Origin: Pyrenochaeta sp. MPI-SDFR-AT-0127
Lineage: Eukaryota > Ascomycota > Dothideomycetes > Pleosporales > Cucurbitariaceae
DNA: 64,000 nucleotides
Assembly (NCBI GenBank): GCA_020747015.1
Contig: JAGTJM010000074.1
Span: 62,001-126,000, forward strand
Direction: 5' to 3'
Positions 1 through 9,804 of the stretch are shown here, one piece after another; position 1 is the first letter of the stretch, and the number at the start of each line of letters is the position of its first letter. A model generated the notes under the pieces. It did no database searches and was not told the origin of the DNA. It worked only from the letters and a program-made list of their open reading frames with translations. The position numbers and the translations under genes are program-made.

Positions 1-648
1 ACGGAGAGCGGAAAAGGTGCATGGTTAGTGCATCGGGAAGCCACAGGCATCCCCGGGATTGTGGAGAATGACACCAATGACCAAAGGAGTCAATTCTAAA
101 CATCACCTAACCATCGTACGATGGCAGAACACGCCAACGCAAGCTGCTATTCTCTACCACATCAAGATGCATAACGTCGAGGAGCAGGGGTTATGACCAC
201 GTCCAACTCATCTCATTGTTCCAATCATGATCGTCCGCTGCTACCAGTATGCCTTGCCCTGCCCGTTTCTGAGTCCTGCAGATCCCATTCCGTGAAACAT
301 GCCTAAACTATCCAACAGCTCACCCCAATAGTAAATGCTCTTACAACACAACCCCATGAGATGACCCCTGTTGTATAAAGAAGAACCCCGTTGCCATCAT
401 GCATCCATTATTCTTCCACGCCAGAAACGCCAGCTCTCCCATGACCGAACGAACTGTAAAATCCTTTTCAAACGCCATGAAATAAGTAGAGAAGTGTGTG
501 GAAACCGTAGAAGAAGGAAAAAAGATACTGCCGCCCTGAACATTAAGCCCAGATGCGACAGTCGGAGAATCGAAAGGAAAAAAAAAGAAAAAAAGAAAAA
601 AACTCCCTCGCCATATGCCAATAACCTAGCTTCTTAATCTGCTGCCCA
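1..648. other. 3' flank of BEM1, no gene seen
   Basis: The flank downstream of the BEM1 stop codon. Only short ORFs are open here. An A-rich tract at about 577-602 is low-complexity DNA. It probably contains the BEM1 3' UTR, but no unambiguous polyadenylation signal was assigned. Confidence 0.5.
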
Positions 649-2712
649 CTACTGCCGCCTGGTCGTAACACTGAGTGTCAATTTGGGGTTTCTCTCCACC
701 GCAATCGCCAGGTCCTCGTCACTCTCAATGGGATAAAAATAGCCTTCTTGCTCATCCCTGTATTCCACATTAAGATCCTCTTCTTGCTCCCCTGGCCGCT
801 CCATCTTGCGCCTCTCTTTGAGCTTGTTGTACAGGTCGGCGAACTTGAGCGATATAGGCATACGAATGACGACGCAATTGTCCTCTTCAAACCATACTTT
901 GATTTTGAGCGCAGAGGTGCCGGTATTGGTATTCGTTGCGGTCGAGGTGGACGAGTGTTGATGGGTCATTGGCGGAGGATTGAGAGAGGACGAGTATGCC
1001 TGTGAGGCTGTGGATTGCCCGCGCTGGTGACTTGGGTAGTTGGAGCTTGTTGAGTATGGAGTCACTGGGGTTGTTGCCTGCAGTTGATCAGCAGAAGACT
1101 GCCGGCTTGTTCCTTGCGACGGATCCGATGATCGCGCTGACTGCTGTGATAGCCGGTACTCTTCTGCAGCCACAACATCTGGGTCTATCTCATAGTCGCC
1201 CTGTCTTGGCGCAAAGAAGCCCTTGACAAGCGGTCCATTTGTAATATGCTGTCCCAACTTCAGCAAGTTCTTGATGTACTCGTCGAGATTTGCGCGTCGT
1301 CCGTTTGAAATGTTATCCGTTACATATGTTACAGGTCCGGGCATAAAGGGGAGGGTTCGCTCGCCTGAGCCGCTAGTTCCGGCTTCGACGGGATATGTGG
1401 CAATCAATTGAATCTGCAGATCGTAAAAGTCCTGATACAGCCGCTGCAGTTCCCAGTGGCGGCCATCCTCCATTTGGCACTCGATGATGAACCAAAAGAT
1501 ATCGTCGGCGAAACAGTAGCGCGGCACACAAGCCTTGATGGGCGCTAGTAGGTTGTCTGACGAGCGGTATGGGCCTCGTGACTGGCCTTGGGCGATGGAA
1601 GTGTTTCGAGAGTGCGAAACCTGCATGCTGTTAGCTCGGACGGGGAGGGGGGGGGTGGTGCGCAAGCGTCAAATTAGGCAAAACTCACGGAACCAGCCTT
1701 GCCATGGCCGCCGTTCTGGCTCCTGATACTCATGCGTTCCATGCCCTGCTGGAGCGACTGCCCGGAATTTGTTTCCAGCTTGCCGAGTGGTATGCTGCCG
1801 TTTTTGTAGTCGGCGGCCATTTTCTTCCACTCCTCGACTTTTGGCACGCCTGCGGCTGTGACTGCTTGTTGTGCGTCGGTGACGGCCTGGCCTGTTGTCA
1901 TGTCGCGAATCTCGATGAAAGACACGGGAATCAGGCCTGGGCCGCCGAGTCGTGTGATGGGCTTTGCAACAAACCATTCTGGGTTTGACTGTGCAATGAC
2001 GATGATGGCCTCGCCCTCCTTTGCTTCGAGCTCGTCGGGCCGCTCTGCCTTGAAGTCGTACATGACGATGCCGTAGACCATGGCGCCCGTCTTGCCTGAT
2101 CGCGACAGGCGCAGACCGGGCTGGTTCATCATGTCGAGGGGGTTGGCTGGGCTCGCTATGCGTTCCTGATAGCCCGAGTCGTGAGGCTGCTGGGGGGTGG
2201 AAGTGCGTGGAGCTGAGCCGCCGCTGTCGCGCACAGTCTTGCCTACGCCCTCAAAGTAGGAGACGGGGACGAGACCGCGGGTGCCGTGCAGGGGATTGCA
2301 GGCCTCGTACCAGTCGCTGTCGTTTTCGCGGCCGACGACGTGCAGGAAGTCGCCCTGGGAGAAGCTGAGATAGCCCGAGTTTGGGCTCGAGTCGGTGGCC
2401 GTGTAGTCGTAAAGGGCTTTGATGACCTGGAGAAATTGGATCGCCGTTAGTCGCGCGCCTTGTGCCGAATGAGGAAGCTGGTGTGGGGTAGTCGAAGCGC
2501 ATTAGGGTGGGAGAGACGCACCTTTTTTGGTGGGACAATGGCTATGGCATCTTTTGGGGGGATGGAGATGTGGTGCGGCCGGGTGTCCTTCTCGCCCTTC
2601 ATACTCCTGCGGAACTGTGGTGGCCATGGGTTAGCAAACACGCGCGAGAGCAGGTGACTCGGGGCCTGGGATGCAGGGGGGGTGGGGGGCGTTCAAGTCG
2701 GCTCACCTTCAT
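649..2712 (-). CDS. BEM1: BEM1/ScdB-type polarity scaffold (SH3-SH3-PX-PB1)
   Basis: Scaffold that brings the Cdc42 GEF (Cdc24) and PAK kinase together at sites of polarised growth, at the plasma membrane. Four coding exons read in phase: 2712-2707 (only ATGAAG), 2614-2522, 2426-1689 and 1620-649, giving about 602 residues, the usual length for filamentous fungi. SH3-1 lies at about 34-92 (starts VIKALYDY), SH3-2 at about 150-210 (YGIVMYDFKAE, ending GLIPVSFIEI), a PX domain at about 309-424 (RYCFADDIFWFIIECQ) and a C-terminal PB1 at about 516-600 (LKIKVWFEEDNCVVIRMP), which in the family binds the PB1 of Cdc24. A Ser/Thr/Gln-rich linker separates PX and PB1. The two-codon first exon is odd but has a good GTGAGC donor. 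Domain order is diagnostic, so the family call is firm; the exact start is slightly less certain. Confidence 0.93.
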
Positions 2713-4615
2713 GATGGCGGTGGGTATGTGGTGAAGAAGGGGCGAGGGTGTGTTTATGTGTGCGTGCGCGCAGTAACGGGGTGGGTGGGTGGGTGAGCGG
2801 CGCGAGCGAAATGGGAGGCACAGGCAACGATGGGCGACGGACGTGTGCGGGGACCAAGGGCTTCTCGTGCGAGTGGTAGTATGGGTGAATAGGCAGGCGG
2901 CGTTTGGCAGCGAGGGCGTGCGCAGTCTTCGCTCGTCCAGCGCAGACGGTCCAAGGAGGATAGAGAGCGGTTCAGCAGCAGCGGATGCCGTCGAGTCGTA
3001 CTGCAAAGGCGCAGTCGTTGGGCAGATCACACAAAAGTGGGTGGGTTTCTCGCTGGCCCTACCAAAGGGATCCCGGCCGTTCACCTTTTTGCGCTTGGCA
3101 AATCGGAGGCTTTGGGCGAGTCCACAAGTTTACGGTACCAGGACGGTGGCAGCGCGGCGATCTTCCTGGGGCTTCTTAATTAACTCGGCTTCTTATTGTT
3201 CGAGACCAGGGCGGATTAGTCGGTCCCAGCGGGCGACATAGCCTGTCCACCTTCATCATCATCACCAACATCATCATCGAGGAATGCAGGTAGCAAAAAC
3301 ACAAATCCCTCCCCCCTCCCCCCCAAGGTGGAGCCCAGTGCCGGGCCCAACATCCTCCATGATGCCAACCTGCCTAAACAGCTCTTCCTAGCCTTGCAGG
3401 TCCACCTTTTCCCATCTGTCAGCGGCGTCGCCTGCATTGCTCTCGCGTGGTTCATGCCGCCGTGGGCCAATGGGAGCCCCCTCGTCGACGACAATGGTAA
3501 AGCCGTCATTTCACGCTTTGTTCAATCCCAAGTCACTCGGCCTATGCAAACGCGTCCTCTGCCCACAGAGTCTTTCCACATCAACCCCATACCGTGCTGC
3601 TCCCTGTCGTTCAGACTTTTCACACTGCTGCTGGGGGAATGCTTGCCAGTGCCCACTGCACCCTCGAGTACTTTCTCCCCCCTCAGCCCGCCGCATCTGG
3701 CCCATGGTGCAGCTGGCAGCTTGCCTCTCACGTCGCTCGAAACATCACGTCGCGCTTCCCACGCGCTCACGCGTAAAACGTCAATTCTCGTGGACCAATG
3801 CATTCTGAAATATGCCCAACGCCGGGTAGCCCTAAAGTGGATATGACCTGTGCCAGATGCCCATGCATCCCTGCCCTCTCCACCCAATTACGCTGCCAAA
3901 CCCCACCTGGGCCTCCTCATTGGCCCCGCTCCCCAGCGCCTCTCATAAAGGAAACCACCCACAACGAATACTTCTACTCAATCATCACTACTGCTACTAC
4001 TGCCCCCCCCATCTACTTCTCTCTCTCAACTAAAACAACCACCAGTAAATATGCTTTGAGATCTGCGCATGGCCCAACGAGGCCCTCGCAATTGCCAACC
4101 GTCATGTTCCCACGTGCCATTGTCGGACGCTGCAGAGCCGAACACTCTGAGACACAGGTACCACCCTGGCCGAGCCTGGCACCGAACATCTCAAATAATT
4201 CCCCTCTTGGTCCACTCCCAGTACTCTGGTACCTCATTTTGTTTTGCCAAACTGCCCACTTCGTCATACCAATGACGTACCAAAATAGACAAGAGGCGCA
4301 TCCCCGGCCGCCGTGAACGCAGGCTGAGACGTCCATGGTCAGAGGTGTAAGCTAGAAGATTCGTTGCATCCAACGCATCAGCGGATACCCCGCGTTCCGA
4401 TTCATTGACATTGGAACAACGAGGCAATTGACACCGGAACTGCTGCTCTTGAGACACTGCCCCCTGGGGCGGGCAGAACGCTGGTGACGTACGCACGAGG
4501 CGCAGGCTATTGCAAAGCAAAGGTCTAGGTCATGAACGAGCAACTCCGGATCGTGAGGCAAGATAATAATAATAGGGAACACGATGCAAACACATCGCTT
4601 TAGCTGCGCTTCGGC
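2713..4615. other. long intergenic region upstream of BEM1, downstream of THP3-like gene
   Basis: About 1.9 kb without a supportable gene. It is GC-rich near BEM1 and contains C-runs (3307-3326) and a CAT-rich microsatellite-like stretch (3250-3281). Around 3947-4052 the + strand shows a promoter-like arrangement: a CATAAAGG box, then a CT-rich and CA-rich leader with repeated CTACTACTG, ending at an ATG at 4051 whose reading frame stops after two codons. Longer overlapping ORFs (for example 3328-3846) have no domain and unusual composition. Probably the BEM1 promoter and long 5' UTR, possibly with an unrecognised small transcript. Confidence 0.45.
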
Positions 4616-6290
4616 TCATATCTGGCCTTTGATGTCTACTTTGCTGAAAGCCGCAGCACGAAGGCTTTCGAAATGCGATGCGGCTTCTCGTATCTTCACT
4701 CGGAATTGATTGCCGTCTTTTGCTTCAATAATGTTTTGCGCGCCGTGCGACTCGAGAAATTCACGACACGTTTCATCGTTGTCGAAGCCAAGCTCGTCAG
4801 TGAGGAAACGGAGTGTGACGTTAGCGTAACTATGTCTGGTCAGCATACTGCCATGGTCGCGAGCAGAGAGCAAAATAAAATAAACATAAAAATAAAAATA
4901 AAATATTTACATACCCTCTAGAGATGTTAGCGAGAGCGTTGAGGCGCTCACGCTCGATGAACATGTCCATGAGGTATGCGCCCATGTTTTGTGCTTCGAG
5001 GTAGAGCCTGAAAAACTTGTGATAGTTGCCGAGAGCCAGCGAGGATCGGACGTCAAGTGCATGCTTAATCCATTCATGGCTTTTGTCTGTAAGGGTTAAT
5101 TCTGCCAACATATCGTTCATGTCGGTCTTGTTGCACGTGTATACGAAATAGAGAATGCGGTACGCCTTGAACTCGGCCGGATTGCCTCCCAGGTTCTGCG
5201 CATACAGCGCCTTCAGTTGCGTCTGGCACTGGTTATACTCACCCAAATCCCCCTTCTCTAATGATATCCGGGCATGGATCTCATACACCTTCACGGTAAA
5301 GGCATTCTTGATGTGCTGAACAGTAAGATCCTGGCGGAGCGATTTGAATTGGTTGCAGATGTAGTTGTAGTTCTTCTCCGACTTCCACTTCTTCACGAGC
5401 AAAGCCAGGGTCTTTTCGAGAATGGGTAGAGGACGAACCGTCTCAGGCTTAGGGGGTGCTGTCAGACGGAAATAGCTCTTTTCAAGGGTCTGGTTCGTTC
5501 CAACTACAGGTCCAGTAGGCATATCGTCGTCATCTTTGCGTGGCGAGCCCCATGGCGGCGTGGTTTTATTGCCATTGTTACCGAGCTGGAAGCGTTGCCG
5601 TCGCTTCTCCAGCTCGGCCTGTTCAAACTTACTTGCGGCATCTGTGGAGGCATTCTTCTTGTGTCGCTTGTCGTTGTGGCCGTCGGTGAAGGTCATTCGA
5701 GATGCTAGGTTAGTCTTACGCCAGGGGGGAACGGAGGCGTCGGCCGGCTGGGCTTGCAATTCTTCGGCATCTTGCGACTTGCGCTTTTTCGTTTGGGGAG
5801 AGGTAGCGTTAGTGTGGTTGTTGATATCATTCACGTATGCATGGTGCAGGGCGTTCGCATAGCCATTAGCAGTTGCGGCGACTGACATGGCAAGCGCAGC
5901 TTTTCTTCGCTCTTCTTGCAGCAGCTCCTGGGGGAGAGGGTACGTGGGCCATGAGACCTCGTCTTGCGCGTTGCGCTCGGCATAATAGCTAATAGTCTCC
6001 CTCAATTTTGCTTGCATTTCTGTGCTTGATATACCGGGTATCGCGTTGGCAGGGTCGAAAGCACGCCGAACGTACTCGCGGACAGCAGGCGGCCATTCAA
6101 CCTTCTTGGGCTTCGAGGTGGCTGAGCCCATGTCCGGCTGCGGTGGAGAATGAGCGCCGAAGTCTCCTGGTCGGGTGCGAAGACTTACAGGCGGAGGGGC
6201 GGCCTGGAGCGTGGTTCGAGGGGTGACTGCATTGTAGGCGGGTGGCTGCATTGGCCGAGTCCACGCGACGGTGGCAGAGGGCAAAGACAT
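4616..6290 (-). CDS. THP3: THP3/LENG8-like SAC3/GANP-domain protein
   Basis: A nuclear protein of the SAC3/GANP/THP3 family, which in yeast works with Csn12 in transcription elongation, splicing and mRNP formation. Coding exons 6290-4915 and 4829-4616 are joined in phase through a GTATGT donor (intron 4914-4830), giving about 529 residues. The N-terminal half is disordered, with basic patches (KKRKSQ, KRHKKN) that could be nuclear localisation signals. The SAC3/GANP helical repeat domain starts at YFRLTAPPKPETVRPLP (about residue 300) and runs to the C-terminus (FLTDELGF, HGAQNIIE). I chose the ATG at 6290 because the upstream in-frame ATG adds a hydrophobic leader unlike the family. A second, 51-nt intron candidate (6190-6140) would remove 17 residues without changing frame. 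It is divergent from VPS36 across 320 bp. Confidence 0.88.
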
Positions 6291-6610
6291 AACAAGTGCA
6301 GACAAACAAAGGCAAAAAAGGGGGGGACTGTGTAGTGAGTAAAATGACAAGATGGACGGGAGAGGGAGGGACGTCTAGAAGACTGTGTGCGGAGGGGTTG
6401 GAGATGGGAGAGTCGCGGTGTGGAGGTGTGAAGCGACGGGCCGCTCATCTGATGTGCAAGCGCTGTCGAGCCTTGGCACGTGCTAGCCAGAAGCACGCTA
6501 GCCGCATTGGCAAATGACGATGGTCGGCCTTGGTGAATGTCCAACGGGCAGAGCATGTCCGACGCGTGGCATTGCAATGGCCATACAACCACCACTCGTA
6601 GATGGCCTGA
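6291..6610. promoter_or_regulatory. divergent promoter between THP3-like gene and VPS36
   Basis: 320 bp separate the two start codons of these head-to-head genes, so both promoters must lie here or overlap the genes. No canonical TATA box is evident. A G-run at 6320-6326 follows an A-rich stretch. The assignment rests on gene orientation alone. Confidence 0.55.
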
Positions 6611-8512
6611 ATGTTCCTTCACCATCTTGACCTCACCACCGCACTGCGCCCGTCGCTCCTGCCGGAGGAGACGCTGCTTTTCGTGCAAGATGCCGTGGGG
6701 CTCTACGAGGGGTAGGCCGCTGCTCTCCCATGCGCGACGTGCTGCCTGCTAATCTTCTGCACACAGCAAATTCAAGATCCCCCAGTACCAGAACGGCCAG
6801 GCTTACTTGACCTCCCACCGCGCATGCTACGTCGACCACAGTGAGCCGCGCAAGAGCTCCGTCGCCATCTTCCTCAAAGATGTCGAAAAGGCCGACTTCT
6901 ATGTATGCACGGCCACATGGCGCATACCGACATTCGCACGCTGACGGCACCACAGGCCGGCTTCCTCAAGTCTTCTGCCAAGATCACGCTGTATCCCAGG
7001 CCCCTGAAGCAGCTATCGCGAGGTGCTTCGGCTCCTCCTCCCCCGCAGAGCTCCTCGTCCAGCACACCCCCGCGACACGGCAGCCCTGCGCCCCCTCCGC
7101 CAGCCAGCGCAACCTGGGTGTGTCCAATATGCTCCTTCTCGAATCCAGTCCCGTCCAACTTCGACCCAGCCCTAGCTTCACGCACGCCCATACCGCCCTG
7201 TCTGGCCTGCGGCATCAAGCCCCCGACCGTCCATGTAGTCAAGGCAGCGATAGCAGCGATATCGAACAGGCCAGCGCCCGGCCCGCCTCCCAAGGACGAT
7301 AAGAATGGACTTTCCATTTCCAGAAGCTCGACAGGTTCGACAAACTCAATGTTGTCATGTCCCAGGTGCACCTTCCAAAATCACCCTTCACTATCAAATT
7401 GCGAGATGTGTGGCGCGTCCTTGACCACTGCCGTCGACAAGCGACTCGACCTTCCAAAAGACCCCGTGAGACCAGACTCGCCAGGGCCAACCCTGTCATC
7501 TCCACTACAGGCAGAAGTTCCTGAATGCATCAAAATCTCATTTCGTGGTGGCGGTGAGAAGATCTTCTACGAGCGCTTGAAGAACGCCTTGGTGCAACGC
7601 AAGTGGCTTCTCCGGAGCGCGCCACCCATCCCCAAACCTCGACCGTCGTCCGGAACTTTTGACGACAGCTATTCCACAAAATCTGATCAATCATCGGTGG
7701 AAATTGAAAGGCCCAGGGTTGTCGGCATAGCCGGCCTGGAACGGCGAGGACTAGAGCAGAGACAGAACAACGAGGCTATGATTGGTGGTGCTTTCGAAGA
7801 TCTTGAAGCCCTCATGACTTCGGCAAAAGAGATTATCGCCCTGGCCGAGCAGTTTGCGTCACAGGCCAATCTAGGAACCAACGGCAGCGGAGAAGCAAGC
7901 GCATTGGCTTCGCAGTTGGCTTCAGCTCTGAGCCTAGTGACCACGAAAGACATGCTGGGCACAGGATCAGGCTCAGAATCGCTCTACGTTTCAGAGTTAT
8001 CGAGGAATCTCGCCGAATGGCTGACAGACGACACACGAGGTGTTCTTCGTAAAGAAGGGGGCATCGTGACCCTCGTAGACCTCTGGGCTGTCTTTAACCG
8101 TGCAAGAGGGGGTGTTGAATTGGTCAGCCCTACCGACTTCGAAAAGGCGGCTCGAATGTGGGACACGCTAAGACTTCCAGTTCGTCTCCGACAGTTTAAG
8201 AGCGGCCTACTTGTCGTTCAAGGGCGCGACCGTACCGACGAAAAGACCATTGCTAGCCTTCTGACTTGGCTGAAGGGTTTACATCAGGAGCCGCCTGCCA
8301 TGGACATAACTTGGGACTGGGAAACATACGGCAGAGGTGTTACGGCCCAAGAGACAGCTGAACGGTTCGGCTGGAGTGTTGGAGTTGCGACCGAGGAGTT
8401 GGAAATGGCTGAAGAAGCAGGTGCATTGTGCCGGGAGCAGGGCATTGACGGATTCAGGTTTTGGGAGAATTGGCTCATCAACATGCCAGAAGCCATTCTC
8501 AGCACTACGTAG
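6611..8512 (+). CDS. VPS36: VPS36, ESCRT-II subunit with GLUE and NZF domains
   Basis: ESCRT-II subunit that binds ubiquitinated cargo and phosphoinositides on endosomes, feeding the multivesicular-body pathway. Exons 6611-6711, 6767-6902 and 6956-8512 join in phase to about 597 residues. The split PH-like GLUE domain begins at the N-terminus and resumes near ISFRGGGEKIFYERL. Two Npl4-type zinc fingers interrupt it, as in yeast Vps36: cysteines at about 135, 138, 161 and 164 (WVCPICSF, CLAC), then 214, 217, 228 and 231 (LSCPRCTF, CEMC). The first finger has a longer central loop than a textbook NZF. The C-terminal half (about residue 340 on) is the winged-helix EAP45 region, seen as VTLVDLWAVFNRARG and ETAERFGWSVGVATEELE. 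A branch-site match (TGCTAATC) supports intron 1. Confidence 0.93.
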
Positions 8513-9804
8513 ATGTTATCTTGAAGAATTCATCTATTTCAAGCCTCAGATCTCCATGTTTTGATGATAAGCCAATGCAGGTTTGTTGAACTAGTTCTTT
8601 GAGGCAATTTGTCACACTTGAGAGCTGTCCCATGTCAGACCAACCAAGACGGAGCTCGTGGGCATCGTTCTGATGGAGAATGTTGTTGATCTAGCAAAGT
8701 AAGCACTTTGCGATACCAATGAAATTGTTTAGTCCTTTTTGCTAGTTTTCTGCAATCTAGAGAACCCAAGTTGGCCACAGTCCCAAATAAGCGGATGTAG
8801 CAGTATGCTGTCATGGTAAGGCAACAAAACGCCGGAAGGTCGAAACAAAAAAGGCACCATTCTACACGTCAGATTGGCTCCCCGATGTACTTGACGTCAA
8901 CGGCCAAGTCCAAGTGTTTAGGTTCCTGGACCTACCTGGAGGTTTGTATTATGGACACAGAGCAAGGCCGGCATACTGATAACTAGGCATAGCTGTGCAA
9001 TAGAATCTAGGGGTTTGTCATCCAATCGATAGAAGGACGTGAGTCACTCATATGCCCAGCAAATAGTCTCCATTGAACAATCCAGCTCGACTTCTGCATG
9101 CAATGGCGGGTGACAATACCAACGTACTGCTCAACACTGTGACGCTGAGCTGCCTCAAATCTGCTCTTCGATTCGAGCAGAGTTCAGGCCGTTATGGCCA
9201 AGTACACATCGAATCAGCATTACCTCGATAGGGCAAGTTCTTTAAACCCTCTACCAGTTCAGATGGACGTAGGCGTTGCGAAAAGTCCTCTAATCCGGCT
9301 GGAGGACTGGAAAATGTTGTTACTGACCTTTATTTTGTCAATGATAACATTATTACACGGCCCAAGTTCAAGATCCGTTTTCCTACTTACAGGATTGCAC
9401 ATGTACGACCAGCACATTCTAGAGATGAAGCATGCGAACTTGTAGCCGCTTCTCTCAATACTCTTACCAATAACACATGTCTGGTATAGATCAAATGGCT
9501 ATTGGGCAAGATTATCACGCAGGTCCGGTTGTCAATTTGACAGTCGTTACATGATCAGAATTGGGGTAAAGGAGTGGCATGCGCCGGAATGGATGAAGCC
9601 AATGATATCTTTGGATTTTTTCTATCCGGAGAGTTATCTGCAGGTCCTTGGCCTGCATTCAGGGCTTAAGGCTCACTAGGAAGCGGGCGTGGAAGGTGTC
9701 ATTCTGATCAGTCATGTGATATAGTAGCCAGAGAAGAGCACAGGTACACGTGATGCACCGAAGACTGAGTTCCTACGTGTCGTGATCATTTTTTGATATC
9801 CGTA
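8513..9804. other. intergenic region between convergent VPS36 and HAUS6
   Basis: About 1.3 kb between two convergent stop codons, which is long for a tail-to-tail pair in this otherwise dense segment. The DNA is moderately AT-rich. No ORF longer than about 80 codons was seen, and no repeat, RNA gene or transposon end was recognised. It should contain both 3' UTRs. Confidence 0.5.

Noticed and set aside
3328..3846. 172-codon plus-strand ORF upstream of BEM1
   Set aside because: Lies in GC-rich promoter-like DNA, has no domain, overlaps other frames equally open, and no splice partners were found.
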